A DNA stretch of 64,000 bases from the NCBI RefSeq assembly GCF_030316845.1, contig NZ_JASZYS010000013.1, positions 143,933 to 207,932 on the forward strand, read 5' to 3'. The stretch comes from Variovorax davisae (GTDB lineage: Bacteria > Pseudomonadota > Gammaproteobacteria > Burkholderiales > Burkholderiaceae_C). Of the stretch, positions 52,190 to 59,284 are shown piece after piece. Each line of letters begins with the position of its first letter. Position 1 is the first letter of the stretch. The position numbers and the translations under genes were made by a program. The notes under the pieces are model-generated. The model was not told the origin of the DNA. It did not search any database and was given only the letters and a program-made list of their open reading frames with translations.

Positions 52190-52906
52190 TTACATGCCCA
52201 GGTAGGTGGATCGCAGGTGCGCATTGGCCAGCAGATCGGGCCCGGTTCCCTGCAGCGAAATGGCGCCGTTCTCGACCACATAGCCGTAGTCGGCCATCTG
52301 CAGCACCTTGAAGACGTTCTGCTCGATCACCAGCACCGTGACGCCGAGGTCACGGATCTTGCGGATCGAATCGAAGAGGCGGTCGACCATGATCGGCGCC
52401 AGGCCCAGCGAGGGCTCGTCGAGCGCCAGCAGCTTGGGCTTGGCCATCAGCGCGCGTCCCACGGCAACCATCTGCTGCTGCCCGCCGGACAGCGTGGAGG
52501 CCGCGAGCCTCTGCCGCTCTTCGAGGATCGGAAACAGCGCGAACACCTCGGCCAGCGTCTGCTCGCGCACAGCCCGCGCGCGCGGGTTGTGCGCTCCCAC
52601 CAGCAGGTTCTCGCGGATCGACATGCCGAGGAACAGCTGCTTGCCTTCGGGCGACTGCACGAAGCCGCTCTCGACCACGCGGTGCGGCGGCCGGCCCTGC
52701 AGCTCGACGCCATCGAGCTGGATCGAACCGGCGCTCGGCCGCAGCAGGCCCGATGTGGTGCGCAGCAAGGTGGTCTTGCCGGCGCCGTTGGCGCCGATCA
52801 GCGCCACCAGCTGGCCCGGCTCGACCTTCATCGACAGGCCGCGCAGCACGGACACGTCGCCATAGCCGACCGTGAGGTCGCGGATCTCAAGCGCCGGCTT
52901 CGACAT
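52190..52906 (-). CDS. livF: Branched-chain-type ABC transporter ATPase (LivF-like)
   Basis: The ATG at 52906 follows GGAGACGAC and overlaps the livG-like end by 20 bases. 238 residues with Walker A GANGAGKTTLL, Q-loop region, signature LSGGQQQMVAVGRALM, Walker B LLALDEPSLGLAP and the H-loop replaced by VIEQNV as usual in LivF. It powers import together with the LivG-like ATPase. The transporter family moves branched-chain amino acids but also many aromatic and short carboxylates. Confidence 0.93.
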   Translation of the reverse strand: MSKPALEIRDLTVGYGDVSVLRGLSMKVEPGQLVALIGANGAGKTTLLRTTSGLLRPSAGSIQLDGVELQGRPPHRVVESGFVQSPEGKQLFLGMSIRENLLVGAHNPRARAVREQTLAEVFALFPILEERQRLAASTLSGGQQQMVAVGRALMAKPKLLALDEPSLGLAPIMVDRLFDSIRKIRDLGVTVLVIEQNVFKVLQMADYGYVVENGAISLQGTGPDLLANAHLRSTYLGM

Positions 52907-53624
52907 AGTCGTCTCCAAAGTAGGCCTTGAGCACGTTGGGCTGGCTCACCACGTCGGCCGGCAGGCCGTCGGCGATGAGCTCGCCGAGATGCATCACGAT
53001 CACCCGGTCGGACAGGCTCATGATCACCTTCATGACGTGCTCGATGATCAACACGGTCACGCCTCGGTCGCGCACCCGCTGGATCAGGCCGACCATCGTC
53101 ATCGCCTCCTGCGGCGTGGCACCGGCCACGACCTCATCCATCAGCAGCAGGCTGGGCTCGGTGGAGAGTGCGCGGCCGAGTTCGACCTTGCGGCGCTCGA
53201 AGGCGGTGAGGTTGTCGGCGTCGACGTCGGCCAGCGCACTCATGCCGAGGAAGTCCAGCAGCTCGTCGGCCTTGGCCCGGCTGCGCTGGCGGTCGTTGGT
53301 CTTGACCAGCGAGCCGACCACCAGGTTCTCGCGCGTCGACATGCCGCCGAACGGGCGCGACAGCTGGAAGGTGCGCGCCAGTCCGGCCCGGCAAACGTCC
53401 CACGGCCGCTGGCCCGTGATGTCGCGGCCTTCGAGCGCGATGCGGCCGGTGTCGGGGCCGATGAAGCCGGCGATCATGTTGAAGGCCGTCGTCTTGCCCG
53501 CGCCGTTGGGTCCGAGCAGGCCGAGGATCTCGCCGCGCCGCAGTTCGAAGGACAGCGACTTCACGGCCTGGACGCCGCCGAAGCGCTTGGCCACCTGGTC
53601 GACCTGGAGGAGCACTTCGCTCAT
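52887..53624 (-). CDS. livG: Branched-chain-type ABC transporter ATPase (LivG-like)
   Basis: AGGAGG precedes the ATG at 53624. 245 residues: Walker A GPNGAGKTTAFN, LARTFQLSRPFGGMSTREN, a diverged signature (LTAFERRKVELGRAL), Walker B LLLMDEVVAGATPQE and IIEHVMKVIMSLSDRV. The C-terminal PNVLKAYFGDDY is the typical LivG tail. The signature LTAFERRKVE in place of LSGGQ-like residues is common in LivG homologues. It overlaps the livM-like stop by four bases. Confidence 0.93.
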   Translation of the reverse strand: MSEVLLQVDQVAKRFGGVQAVKSLSFELRRGEILGLLGPNGAGKTTAFNMIAGFIGPDTGRIALEGRDITGQRPWDVCRAGLARTFQLSRPFGGMSTRENLVVGSLVKTNDRQRSRAKADELLDFLGMSALADVDADNLTAFERRKVELGRALSTEPSLLLMDEVVAGATPQEAMTMVGLIQRVRDRGVTVLIIEHVMKVIMSLSDRVIVMHLGELIADGLPADVVSQPNVLKAYFGDDYVEAGA

Positions 53625-54670
53625 TTGGCGCCTCCTGCTACGGGATAGCTGCCCGAAGACGGTGCGGCCCGGCGATGCGCACTGGCGCCGCGCAGTCGGG
53701 CCATGAGGCGACGCGCCACTTGCTGCAGTGGATGCAGCAGGCCCTTGGGGAGGTACAGCACGGCGACGATCAGCACCAGCCCGTAGAGGGCAAGGTGCAG
53801 GCCGGCGAACTGGCCGCCGAGATAGGTGCGGGTGATCTCCGCCAGGGGCGCGAGGAACAGCGCACCGATCAGCGGACCGAACACCGTGCCCTGTCCGCCG
53901 ATGATGCTCATCAGCGCCATGTCGATCGACAGCTCCGTGCCCATGTTGCGCTCCGGATTGATGAAGCGGATGAACTGGGCATAGAAGCTGCCGCCAAGTG
54001 CGGTCATGAAGGCGCTCATCGCCAGTGCGGTGAGCGTGTAGCGGGTCGGATTGATGCCGAGCGACTCGGCCGCGTCGCGGTCGCCGCGGATCGCCTTCAG
54101 GCAGACGCCGAGACGGCTGCGCTCCATCAGCCAGGTGATGGTCATCACCGCGACCAGCATGCCGAGGATGATGTAGTAGTACGGCACCTTGCTCTCGAAC
54201 TGGAACTTCGCCCAGCTGGTGCCGACCAGCGGCACCGAGAGCCCTTCGGCACCCTTGAGCTGGATGCCGAACACGACGTCGGTGTTCTCGAACCAGATGC
54301 GGATGATTTCCGCGAAGGCGATCGTCGTCAGTGCGAAGTACGGTCCGCGCAGCCGCATGGTCGGATAGCCCATCGCGACGGACAGCAGGGCCGCCGCGAC
54401 GCCGCCTGCCAATGCGCCCAGCCACGGCGACAGGCCCATGCCGGTCAGCAGCAGCACCGAGGCATAGCCGCCGACGCCGCTGAAGACCGAGTGGCCGAAA
54501 GAGATCTGGCCGACATAGCCGCACATCAGGTTCCAGGCGGACGCCAGGTACGCGAAGTACAGCACCATGATCACCGAATGGATCAGGAACTCGTCGTGCA
54601 GCACCAGCGGCAGCGCAATGCAGGCCAGCAGCAAGGCGGCGATGGCGAGGAAGTTGAAGCGAGGGGTCAT
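53621..54670 (-). CDS. livM: Branched-chain-type ABC permease (LivM-like)
   Basis: 349 residues with about nine hydrophobic helices and the LivM hallmarks: ASAWNLMCGYVGQISFGHSV, MRLRGPYFALTTIAFAEIIR, RGDRDAAESLGINPTRYTLT and GGQGTVFGPLIGALFL. A basic proline-rich tail follows the last helix. It forms the inner-membrane channel with the LivH-like permease. Confidence 0.93.
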   Translation of the reverse strand: MTPRFNFLAIAALLLACIALPLVLHDEFLIHSVIMVLYFAYLASAWNLMCGYVGQISFGHSVFSGVGGYASVLLLTGMGLSPWLGALAGGVAAALLSVAMGYPTMRLRGPYFALTTIAFAEIIRIWFENTDVVFGIQLKGAEGLSVPLVGTSWAKFQFESKVPYYYIILGMLVAVMTITWLMERSRLGVCLKAIRGDRDAAESLGINPTRYTLTALAMSAFMTALGGSFYAQFIRFINPERNMGTELSIDMALMSIIGGQGTVFGPLIGALFLAPLAEITRTYLGGQFAGLHLALYGLVLIVAVLYLPKGLLHPLQQVARRLMARLRGASAHRRAAPSSGSYPVAGGAK

Positions 54671-54680
54671 TGGCTTGCTT

Positions 54681-55565
54681 TCACTTGCGGCCCATCAGGC
54701 CCTGGGGCCGTACGAGCAGGATCAGGATGAAGAGCCCGAGCGAGAAGATCGAGGCGGTCGGCGTGGCGACGAACTGCGAGGCGACCGACTCGAACAGCCC
54801 GATCACGATGCCGCCGACCAGCGAGCCCGCGATGCTGCCGATGCCGCCCAGCACGACCACGATGAAGGACTTGATGCCGAAGCTGAGACCGACCTGCGGT
54901 GTGATCGGAATGAACGGCGCGATCAGGCAGCCCATCACGCCGACCATGGCGCAGCCGAGGCCGAAGGTCACGTTGTAGACAAGGGGCACGTCGACGCCAG
55001 ACATCGCCGCCGCATCGCGATTCTGCGCTGTCGCCCGGATCGCACGGCCGAGGTCGGTGCGCGCCAGCCAGAGCGACACGCCGGCCGCCATCGCCAGCGC
55101 CGCCACCGCCGCCACCACCCTGAAGGTGTTGAGCGGGAAGCCCGCCACCATGAGGCTGGTGACCTGGACCAGCGACGGCGTCGACCGCACGTTGGGGCCG
55201 AAGGCCATCAGCGCCAGGTTGTCGATCAGGATGTAGACGCCCGCCGTCAGCAGCAGCGCGCTCACAGGCTCCACGACCAGCGCCCGCTCGCGCCGGATCA
55301 GCGGGCCGATCACGAACCACTGCACAAAGTAGCCCAGCACGAACATGAGCGGCGCCGCGATCAGGACGCTCACGTAGGGGTCGATTCCACCGAGTTTCTG
55401 CAGCCAGAACGCGGCGTACATCGCCAGCATCAGGAAGGAGCCGTGGGCGAAGTTGACGATTCGCAGCACGCCGAAGATCAGGCTCAGGCCCAGCGCGATG
55501 CCGCCCAGCATCGCGCCGACCAGCAGGCCGTTGAAGGCGGCGTAAGTCAGTACGTAGGTGTCCAC
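54681..55565 (-). CDS. livH: Branched-chain-type ABC permease (LivH-like)
   Basis: The start is set at a GTG at 55565 (VDTYVLTYAAFNGLLVGAML as Met) because AAGGA lies just upstream and it gives the family length, 294 residues. The longer in-frame start adds a proline-rich leader. Typical features: FGVLRIVNFAHGSFLML, RAIRATAQNRDAAAMSGVDV, and IVVVLGGIGSIAGSLVGGIV. It ends 10 bases before the livM-like start. Confidence 0.92.
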   Translation of the reverse strand: MDTYVLTYAAFNGLLVGAMLGGIALGLSLIFGVLRIVNFAHGSFLMLAMYAAFWLQKLGGIDPYVSVLIAAPLMFVLGYFVQWFVIGPLIRRERALVVEPVSALLLTAGVYILIDNLALMAFGPNVRSTPSLVQVTSLMVAGFPLNTFRVVAAVAALAMAAGVSLWLARTDLGRAIRATAQNRDAAAMSGVDVPLVYNVTFGLGCAMVGVMGCLIAPFIPITPQVGLSFGIKSFIVVVLGGIGSIAGSLVGGIVIGLFESVASQFVATPTASIFSLGLFILILLVRPQGLMGRK

Positions 55566-55648
55566 GGAAGGGTCCTTGCTTGGTCCGAGGGGCGTCGGGC
55601 CGCGCCGTGCCGATGGCACGGGCGCTCCCGGCGGCGTGCGTCAGCGGC

Positions 55649-56914
55649 TCAGCGCTGGGCCCAGGCCGGCACTGGCCAGACGGGCTTGGTGTCGGCCGCG
55701 CGGTTTTCGCTCGGCCAGACGGTGCGACGCTTGCCGCCGATGTTCTCGGAGATCACGCCGTGGGCGAAGGTGTTCTGGCCCGCAGCGTCGAACTTGATCC
55801 GCTGGTAGCCGGGGAACAGGGCCGGGCCCGAGGTGATGTCCGTCGCGGCCAGCGCGTCACGCAGCTTGTCGCGGTCGGCGGACTTGGCGCGCTCCAGGGC
55901 ATCCTTGATCACGTAGACCGACGACAGTCCCTGCGACACGTAGGCGCTCATGCCATAGCCCAGGGCGGCGCGGGTGCGCTTGTCCGCATCGGCGAGCAGC
56001 GGATCCTTGTTGGTCTCGAGCGCGTCGACCTGCCAGTCTTCCTGGACGAAGTAGTAGGCCACCATCGGCGCCTGGACCGCGGCGTAGAACGAGGGGTCCT
56101 CGGTGCCGCCCCCGGCCGAATGCACACCGAAAGGCAGGTCGAGCCGCTGTTCCGCCAGCTGGCGCGTGAAGAGCAGCTGGTCCGGGGTATAGAGCGCGAG
56201 GATCAGCGCGTCCGGCTTCGCCGAGCGGATCTTGAGCAATTGCGAAGTGAAATCGACCTGGTTCGGGGGTGCCGGCTCGTCCAGCACGATCTCGATGCCA
56301 CGCTCGGTGGCGAGCTTGCGGATGTTGGCCGCATGCGAACGGCCCCAGTCGCCGCCCTCGTAGAACAGGGCGGCCCGCTTGACCTTCTTGCCGGTTTCCT
56401 TGGCCAGCAGGTCCATGGCGTCGAGCTGCTCGCGCGCGTCGTAGGTCGCCTTGTTGTTGATCCGGAAGACATACTTGTAGTTTCGCTCGGTGATCTCGTC
56501 CTTGACCGCCCCGACCACCACCCACGGCGTCTTGCTGCGCTCGGCCAGCTCGGTGGCCGGGAAGGTCACCGCGCTGTTGAAGGCCCCGCACATCACCGCG
56601 ACCTTCTCGCGCTGGATCAATCGCTCGGTCTCGGACACGCCCACGTCGGCTTTCGACTGCGAGTCTCCGAACACGGCCTCCAGCTTCGCACCGCCCATGG
56701 CCTGGACGCCACCGGCCGCGTTGATCTGCTCCACCGCGGCGACGACACCGGCACGGGTCTGGTTGCCGACAGCGGCCGAGCCACCGCTGAGCGGCAGCAC
56801 GCAACCGATCTTGACCGGCGTCTGGGCCGCGGCGCTGGCGCACAGCCCCAGCGAAAAGGCCCCCGCCGCCACGATGCCGCGCAGCACGCCGTGGCGCTTC
56901 GATTCCAAGCTCAT
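55649..56914 (-). CDS. ABC-transporter substrate-binding protein (LivJ/LivK-like)
   Basis: 421 residues with a signal peptide (GAFSLGLCASAAAQ) and the type I periplasmic binding fold: VKIGCVLPLSGGSAAVGNQT, EQINAAGGVQAMGG, VAVMCGAFNSAVTFPATELA, FYEGGDWGRSHAANIRKLA. It is longer and more diverged than amino-acid LivJ and resembles amide- or aromatic-acid-binding members. It is the first gene of the importer block and probably of the operon, with the palindrome at 56993-57007 lying 78 bases upstream of its ATG. Confidence 0.92.
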   Translation of the reverse strand: MSLESKRHGVLRGIVAAGAFSLGLCASAAAQTPVKIGCVLPLSGGSAAVGNQTRAGVVAAVEQINAAGGVQAMGGAKLEAVFGDSQSKADVGVSETERLIQREKVAVMCGAFNSAVTFPATELAERSKTPWVVVGAVKDEITERNYKYVFRINNKATYDAREQLDAMDLLAKETGKKVKRAALFYEGGDWGRSHAANIRKLATERGIEIVLDEPAPPNQVDFTSQLLKIRSAKPDALILALYTPDQLLFTRQLAEQRLDLPFGVHSAGGGTEDPSFYAAVQAPMVAYYFVQEDWQVDALETNKDPLLADADKRTRAALGYGMSAYVSQGLSSVYVIKDALERAKSADRDKLRDALAATDITSGPALFPGYQRIKFDAAGQNTFAHGVISENIGGKRRTVWPSENRAADTKPVWPVPAWAQR

Positions 56915-56992
56915 GGATGTCTCCGTCGTTGTTGAAGTGAGCGCAGAGTGTCGAATTCAGCTGTTCACGACGCGGCGGAAATACGGTCAATC

Positions 56993-57007
56993 GTTCACCA
57001 TGTGAAC
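56993..57007. promoter_or_regulatory. Candidate operator for the IclR regulator
   Basis: GTTCAC-CAT-GTGAAC is a perfect 6-bp inverted repeat with a three-base centre. A second half-site GTTCAC lies 30 bases away at 56963-56968, on the same helix face. IclR-family proteins often bind palindromes of about this length, commonly with GTTC/GAAC ends, as dimers of dimers. The position, 78 bases upstream of the binding-protein gene at the head of the cluster, fits. Confidence 0.55.
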
Positions 57008-57041
57008 CTGTCGCTTTCCCCTATCCGGGGAATCGGCGCAT

Positions 57042-57464
57042 CTATGCCGAGAGCGGCACGTAGAAGACCGCACTGGCGCGGACCAGCACCTGGTCGCCGG
57101 ACCGGATCACGCACTCACCGAAGCGCACGCGGCCCCGTTCCTTGGTCAGTTCGACGTGGGCTTCGATCCAATCGCCGACGCGCCCGGCGGCGATGTAGTC
57201 GAGCTTGAGGTTGAGGGTCAGCGTGGTCTCGACCCCCTCGCCGGTCCGCGCCAGGTTGGCGCCGATGGCGACATCCGCGAGCGTCGCCAGCATGCCGCCG
57301 TGCAAGACGCCGTAGCGGTTGGCATGTCGAATCTCGGCACGGAACGCGAGCACGAATTGGCTGGTGTCGGATGATGCCTTCATGAACAAGGGACCGACAT
57401 GATCCAGGAAGCCCTCGTGCAGATCGGAGGGCGTGAAACCTGTGGGAACGATGGAGGCGTGCAT
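57042..57464 (-). CDS. PaaI/YbgC-type hot-dog acyl-CoA thioesterase
   Basis: From the ATG at 57464 the product is 140 residues with one hot-dog domain. The helix carries RYGVLHGGMLATLADVAIG (the HGGxxxxxxD active-site pattern), followed by TTLTLNLKLDYIAAGRVGDW and GECVIRSGDQVLVRASAVFY. It would hydrolyse small or aromatic acyl-CoAs, perhaps releasing CoA from dead-end intermediates. It lies just upstream of the operator candidate and on the same strand as the cluster, so it may be its first, separately promoted gene. Confidence 0.85.
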   Translation of the reverse strand: MHASIVPTGFTPSDLHEGFLDHVGPLFMKASSDTSQFVLAFRAEIRHANRYGVLHGGMLATLADVAIGANLARTGEGVETTLTLNLKLDYIAAGRVGDWIEAHVELTKERGRVRFGECVIRSGDQVLVRASAVFYVPLSA

Positions 57465-57665
57465 TGCTTCAGAAGTGAGAGATGTCCTGTGCGCATTCTC
57501 CGCGCGGACGGCTCGCGACCGAATGGGATGGCTGTCGGCGGCTGGCGGCAGCCTCCGGTGGCGCCGCCGTTGCTCGGGGTTCTTTACTAGAGACGAAAGG
57601 TGCGCAGGCGGCTCAGGCTCCATAGCGGCGGAGGGTGCCTAAGTTTCCGGCCGAGGATCCCCGGT

Positions 57666-58334
57666 CTATTGACTACAACTGGACAGCCACCGCACGGTCC
57701 CTGCGCGGCGCCGAGCGGCATCATCCTGAGCATCGTCGAGCACCGCGTTCAACCGTTGCCATTGCGCCATCGTCAGCGATCGCTGGGAACCCAAGGGCCG
57801 CACTACTGTGTTCGGCATGGCAATACCCGCGAACGGATTGCCCACGAGGTAACCTTGAGCCATGAGGAAGGCAAACAGGGTCCGCAGGATCGTGACCGCC
57901 TGGCGCTGTGCCGCCCTCGAAAGTGAGCCCTTGAGGGGTCGCCACAGCGGCGACCACCGCTGATGGTGACGGCGGCCACACCAATGGCTCGGCGGATCGG
58001 CCAGAAAGCCCAGATAGGCTGCGGCATCGTCGACTCCCAGGGATGAGAAAGTCTTGCTCCGCTCCAGGATCGACCAAAGGAGGAGCCGTTCTGCCTCCTT
58101 GCGGCAGGTCCGTTGCGTTGCCGGCACGTCCCTTCTGCGTACCAGGGATGCACGGTCGTCCTCGGCATCGAGCAGGCACTGCGCCTGCGGCAGGCGAGAG
58201 CGCCCTGCCCGACCGTCCAGCGCTGGGGGAACACGCAACTTCTCGAGCGGCACCAGCCCCGTAGAGGCTGGCACGACTTGAGCGAGTTCGGCGGTAGTAA
58301 AGGTTGGGCGCTTCGCGCCATCAACTCGCCACAC
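57666..58334 (-). pseudogene. Tyrosine recombinase (integrase), C-terminally truncated
   Basis: The frame contains an N-terminal region (VPLEKLRVPPALDGRAGRSR), the core-binding domain (CRKEAERLLLWSILERSKTF, VDDAAAYLGFLADPPSHW, RQAVTILRTLFAFLMAQGYL, VGNPFAGIAMP) and the start of the catalytic domain (RSLTMAQWQRLNAVLDDAQD). It stops before the R-HxxR-Y catalytic residues. One block between ~58110 and ~58160 also looks shortened. It belongs to the large site-specific integrases found on beta-proteobacterial genomic islands and may mark an old island edge. Confidence 0.75.
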
Positions 58335-58552
58335 TGGCCTTCACACCGGAGGGCAAGCGAGACGACAAGTGCACGAATTTTGGGGACTATGGTGTGCGGC
58401 CACACAACTGTGGCTATTCCGTGGTCGCCAGATTCCCCTTCGCGGTGGGAAGCGACAACGCCGATTCCTTCGAAGTGATACTTTCAAATGGCAAGGGGTA
58501 CATCGCTGAGGCGCCGCTATTGAGTTGGAGAGGGCTTAAGGCAATGCCCTGA
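58304..58552 (+). CDS. Possible remnant of an unrecognised protein
   Basis: The 82-residue frame ends with a protein-like stretch (CTNFGDYGVRPHNCGYSVVA, then RFPFAVGSDNADSF, EVILSNGKGYIAEAP). The first ~15 residues are less convincing and overlap the integrase remnant. It may be the 3' end of a gene cut by the integrase-associated rearrangement. Lower GC than neighbours hints at foreign origin. Confidence 0.3.
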   Translation: MGASRHQLATLAFTPEGKRDDKCTNFGDYGVRPHNCGYSVVARFPFAVGSDNADSFEVILSNGKGYIAEAPLLSWRGLKAMP

Positions 58553-58561
58553 CGGCGACGT

Positions 58562-58918
58562 CTATGGGCATGAGTACGCATCCGCCTGGGCAGACGCCGG
58601 GCTAAATCCACGATCGGTGATCGTCGCCGTCGGCACGTAGGCGTTGCCACCCCGACGCGCGACCTCGTTCCGAGTAAGCGCAAGCAGGTCGCGCTTCGCC
58701 TCGGCCATGCTCCAGTAGTTCACGTTCCCCGTCACTTCCACAACGCCGAGGAACTTGCAGGGGCTGTTCGCCCCAGGTGGCGCGACCTGCCGCACCTGCA
58801 GGGCGGCAGGGTCGTGTGGCGTCGCACATGCGGTGCGATTTTGCGTCGGGCCACAGCTTTTCGGCATTCGCGAATGTTCGATCGTGGCCGACAGCCGTCG
58901 GTCGAGCAAACTTAGCAA
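58562..58918 (-). CDS. RcsF/DUF4156-like protein, signal peptide apparently lost
   Basis: The C-terminal 80 residues (SPCKFLGVVEVTGNVNYWSM, then EAKRDLLALTRNEVARRGGN, AYVPTATITDRG) match the fold of small lipoproteins such as RcsF and DUF4156 proteins, which sit in the outer membrane. Such proteins need a lipobox signal. Here TACATPHDPAAL resembles the sequence around a lipid-modified cysteine, but the residues before it (MPKSCGPTQNR) are polar, not hydrophobic. The 5' end may be frameshifted or rearranged; the start is uncertain. Confidence 0.5.
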   Translation of the reverse strand: MLSLLDRRLSATIEHSRMPKSCGPTQNRTACATPHDPAALQVRQVAPPGANSPCKFLGVVEVTGNVNYWSMAEAKRDLLALTRNEVARRGGNAYVPTATITDRGFSPASAQADAYSCP

Positions 58919-58991
58919 CTCGGAGACGCTAGTCCGCCAAGTGATTCAGCGTAGGAATCGGGCACATGTGGGTGCTTCGGAGGGCGATGGA

Positions 58992-59264
58992 TCAGGACCA
59001 CAGCGGTTCGTAGAGGGGCAACTCGACGGGGAGCCAGACGAAAAAGCCCATGGACGACAACAAGGCGGCGCGGGCAGAGGGAAGCCAAGATCGTTCCACT
59101 GTGAACCTTCTTGGCTTTTTTCTTGGCGCGACGATCCAAGGCTCACCGCGATAGGCAGGTATGGGCTGCGGATTCAGCATGTCCGCAATGCGTGTGATGC
59201 CGACCTTGGCCCAGTCGATGCGCGTCGAAGCCGGACGAAGTGATTTTTTGTTCCTCTTGGGCAC
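58992..59264 (-). CDS. Doubtful small ORF, possible antitoxin-like N-terminus
   Basis: From a GTG at 59264 the frame reads MPKRNKKSLRPASTRIDWAK, which is reminiscent of small DNA-binding antitoxins that contain a DWxKV motif. The continuation (later VAPRKKPRRFTVERSWLPSA) turns into low-quality sequence and overlaps a hairpin. It could be a degraded antitoxin or chance. It lies 20 bases beyond the aconitase-family stop on the same strand. Confidence 0.25.
   Translation of the reverse strand: MPKRNKKSLRPASTRIDWAKVGITRIADMLNPQPIPAYRGEPWIVAPRKKPRRFTVERSWLPSARAALLSSMGFFVWLPVELPLYEPLWS
59082..59121 (+). terminator. Hairpin with T-run on the plus strand
   Basis: AAGCCAAGA (59082-59090) pairs with TCTTGGCTT (59109-59117) and runs into TTTTTT. 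The loop contains a smaller GTTC/GAAC stem. This looks like an intrinsic terminator for plus-strand transcription, though no good plus-strand gene precedes it. It overlaps the doubtful ORF at 58992-59264. Confidence 0.4.
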
Positions 59265-59284
59265 ATCCCCGAATGGCGAGATGC

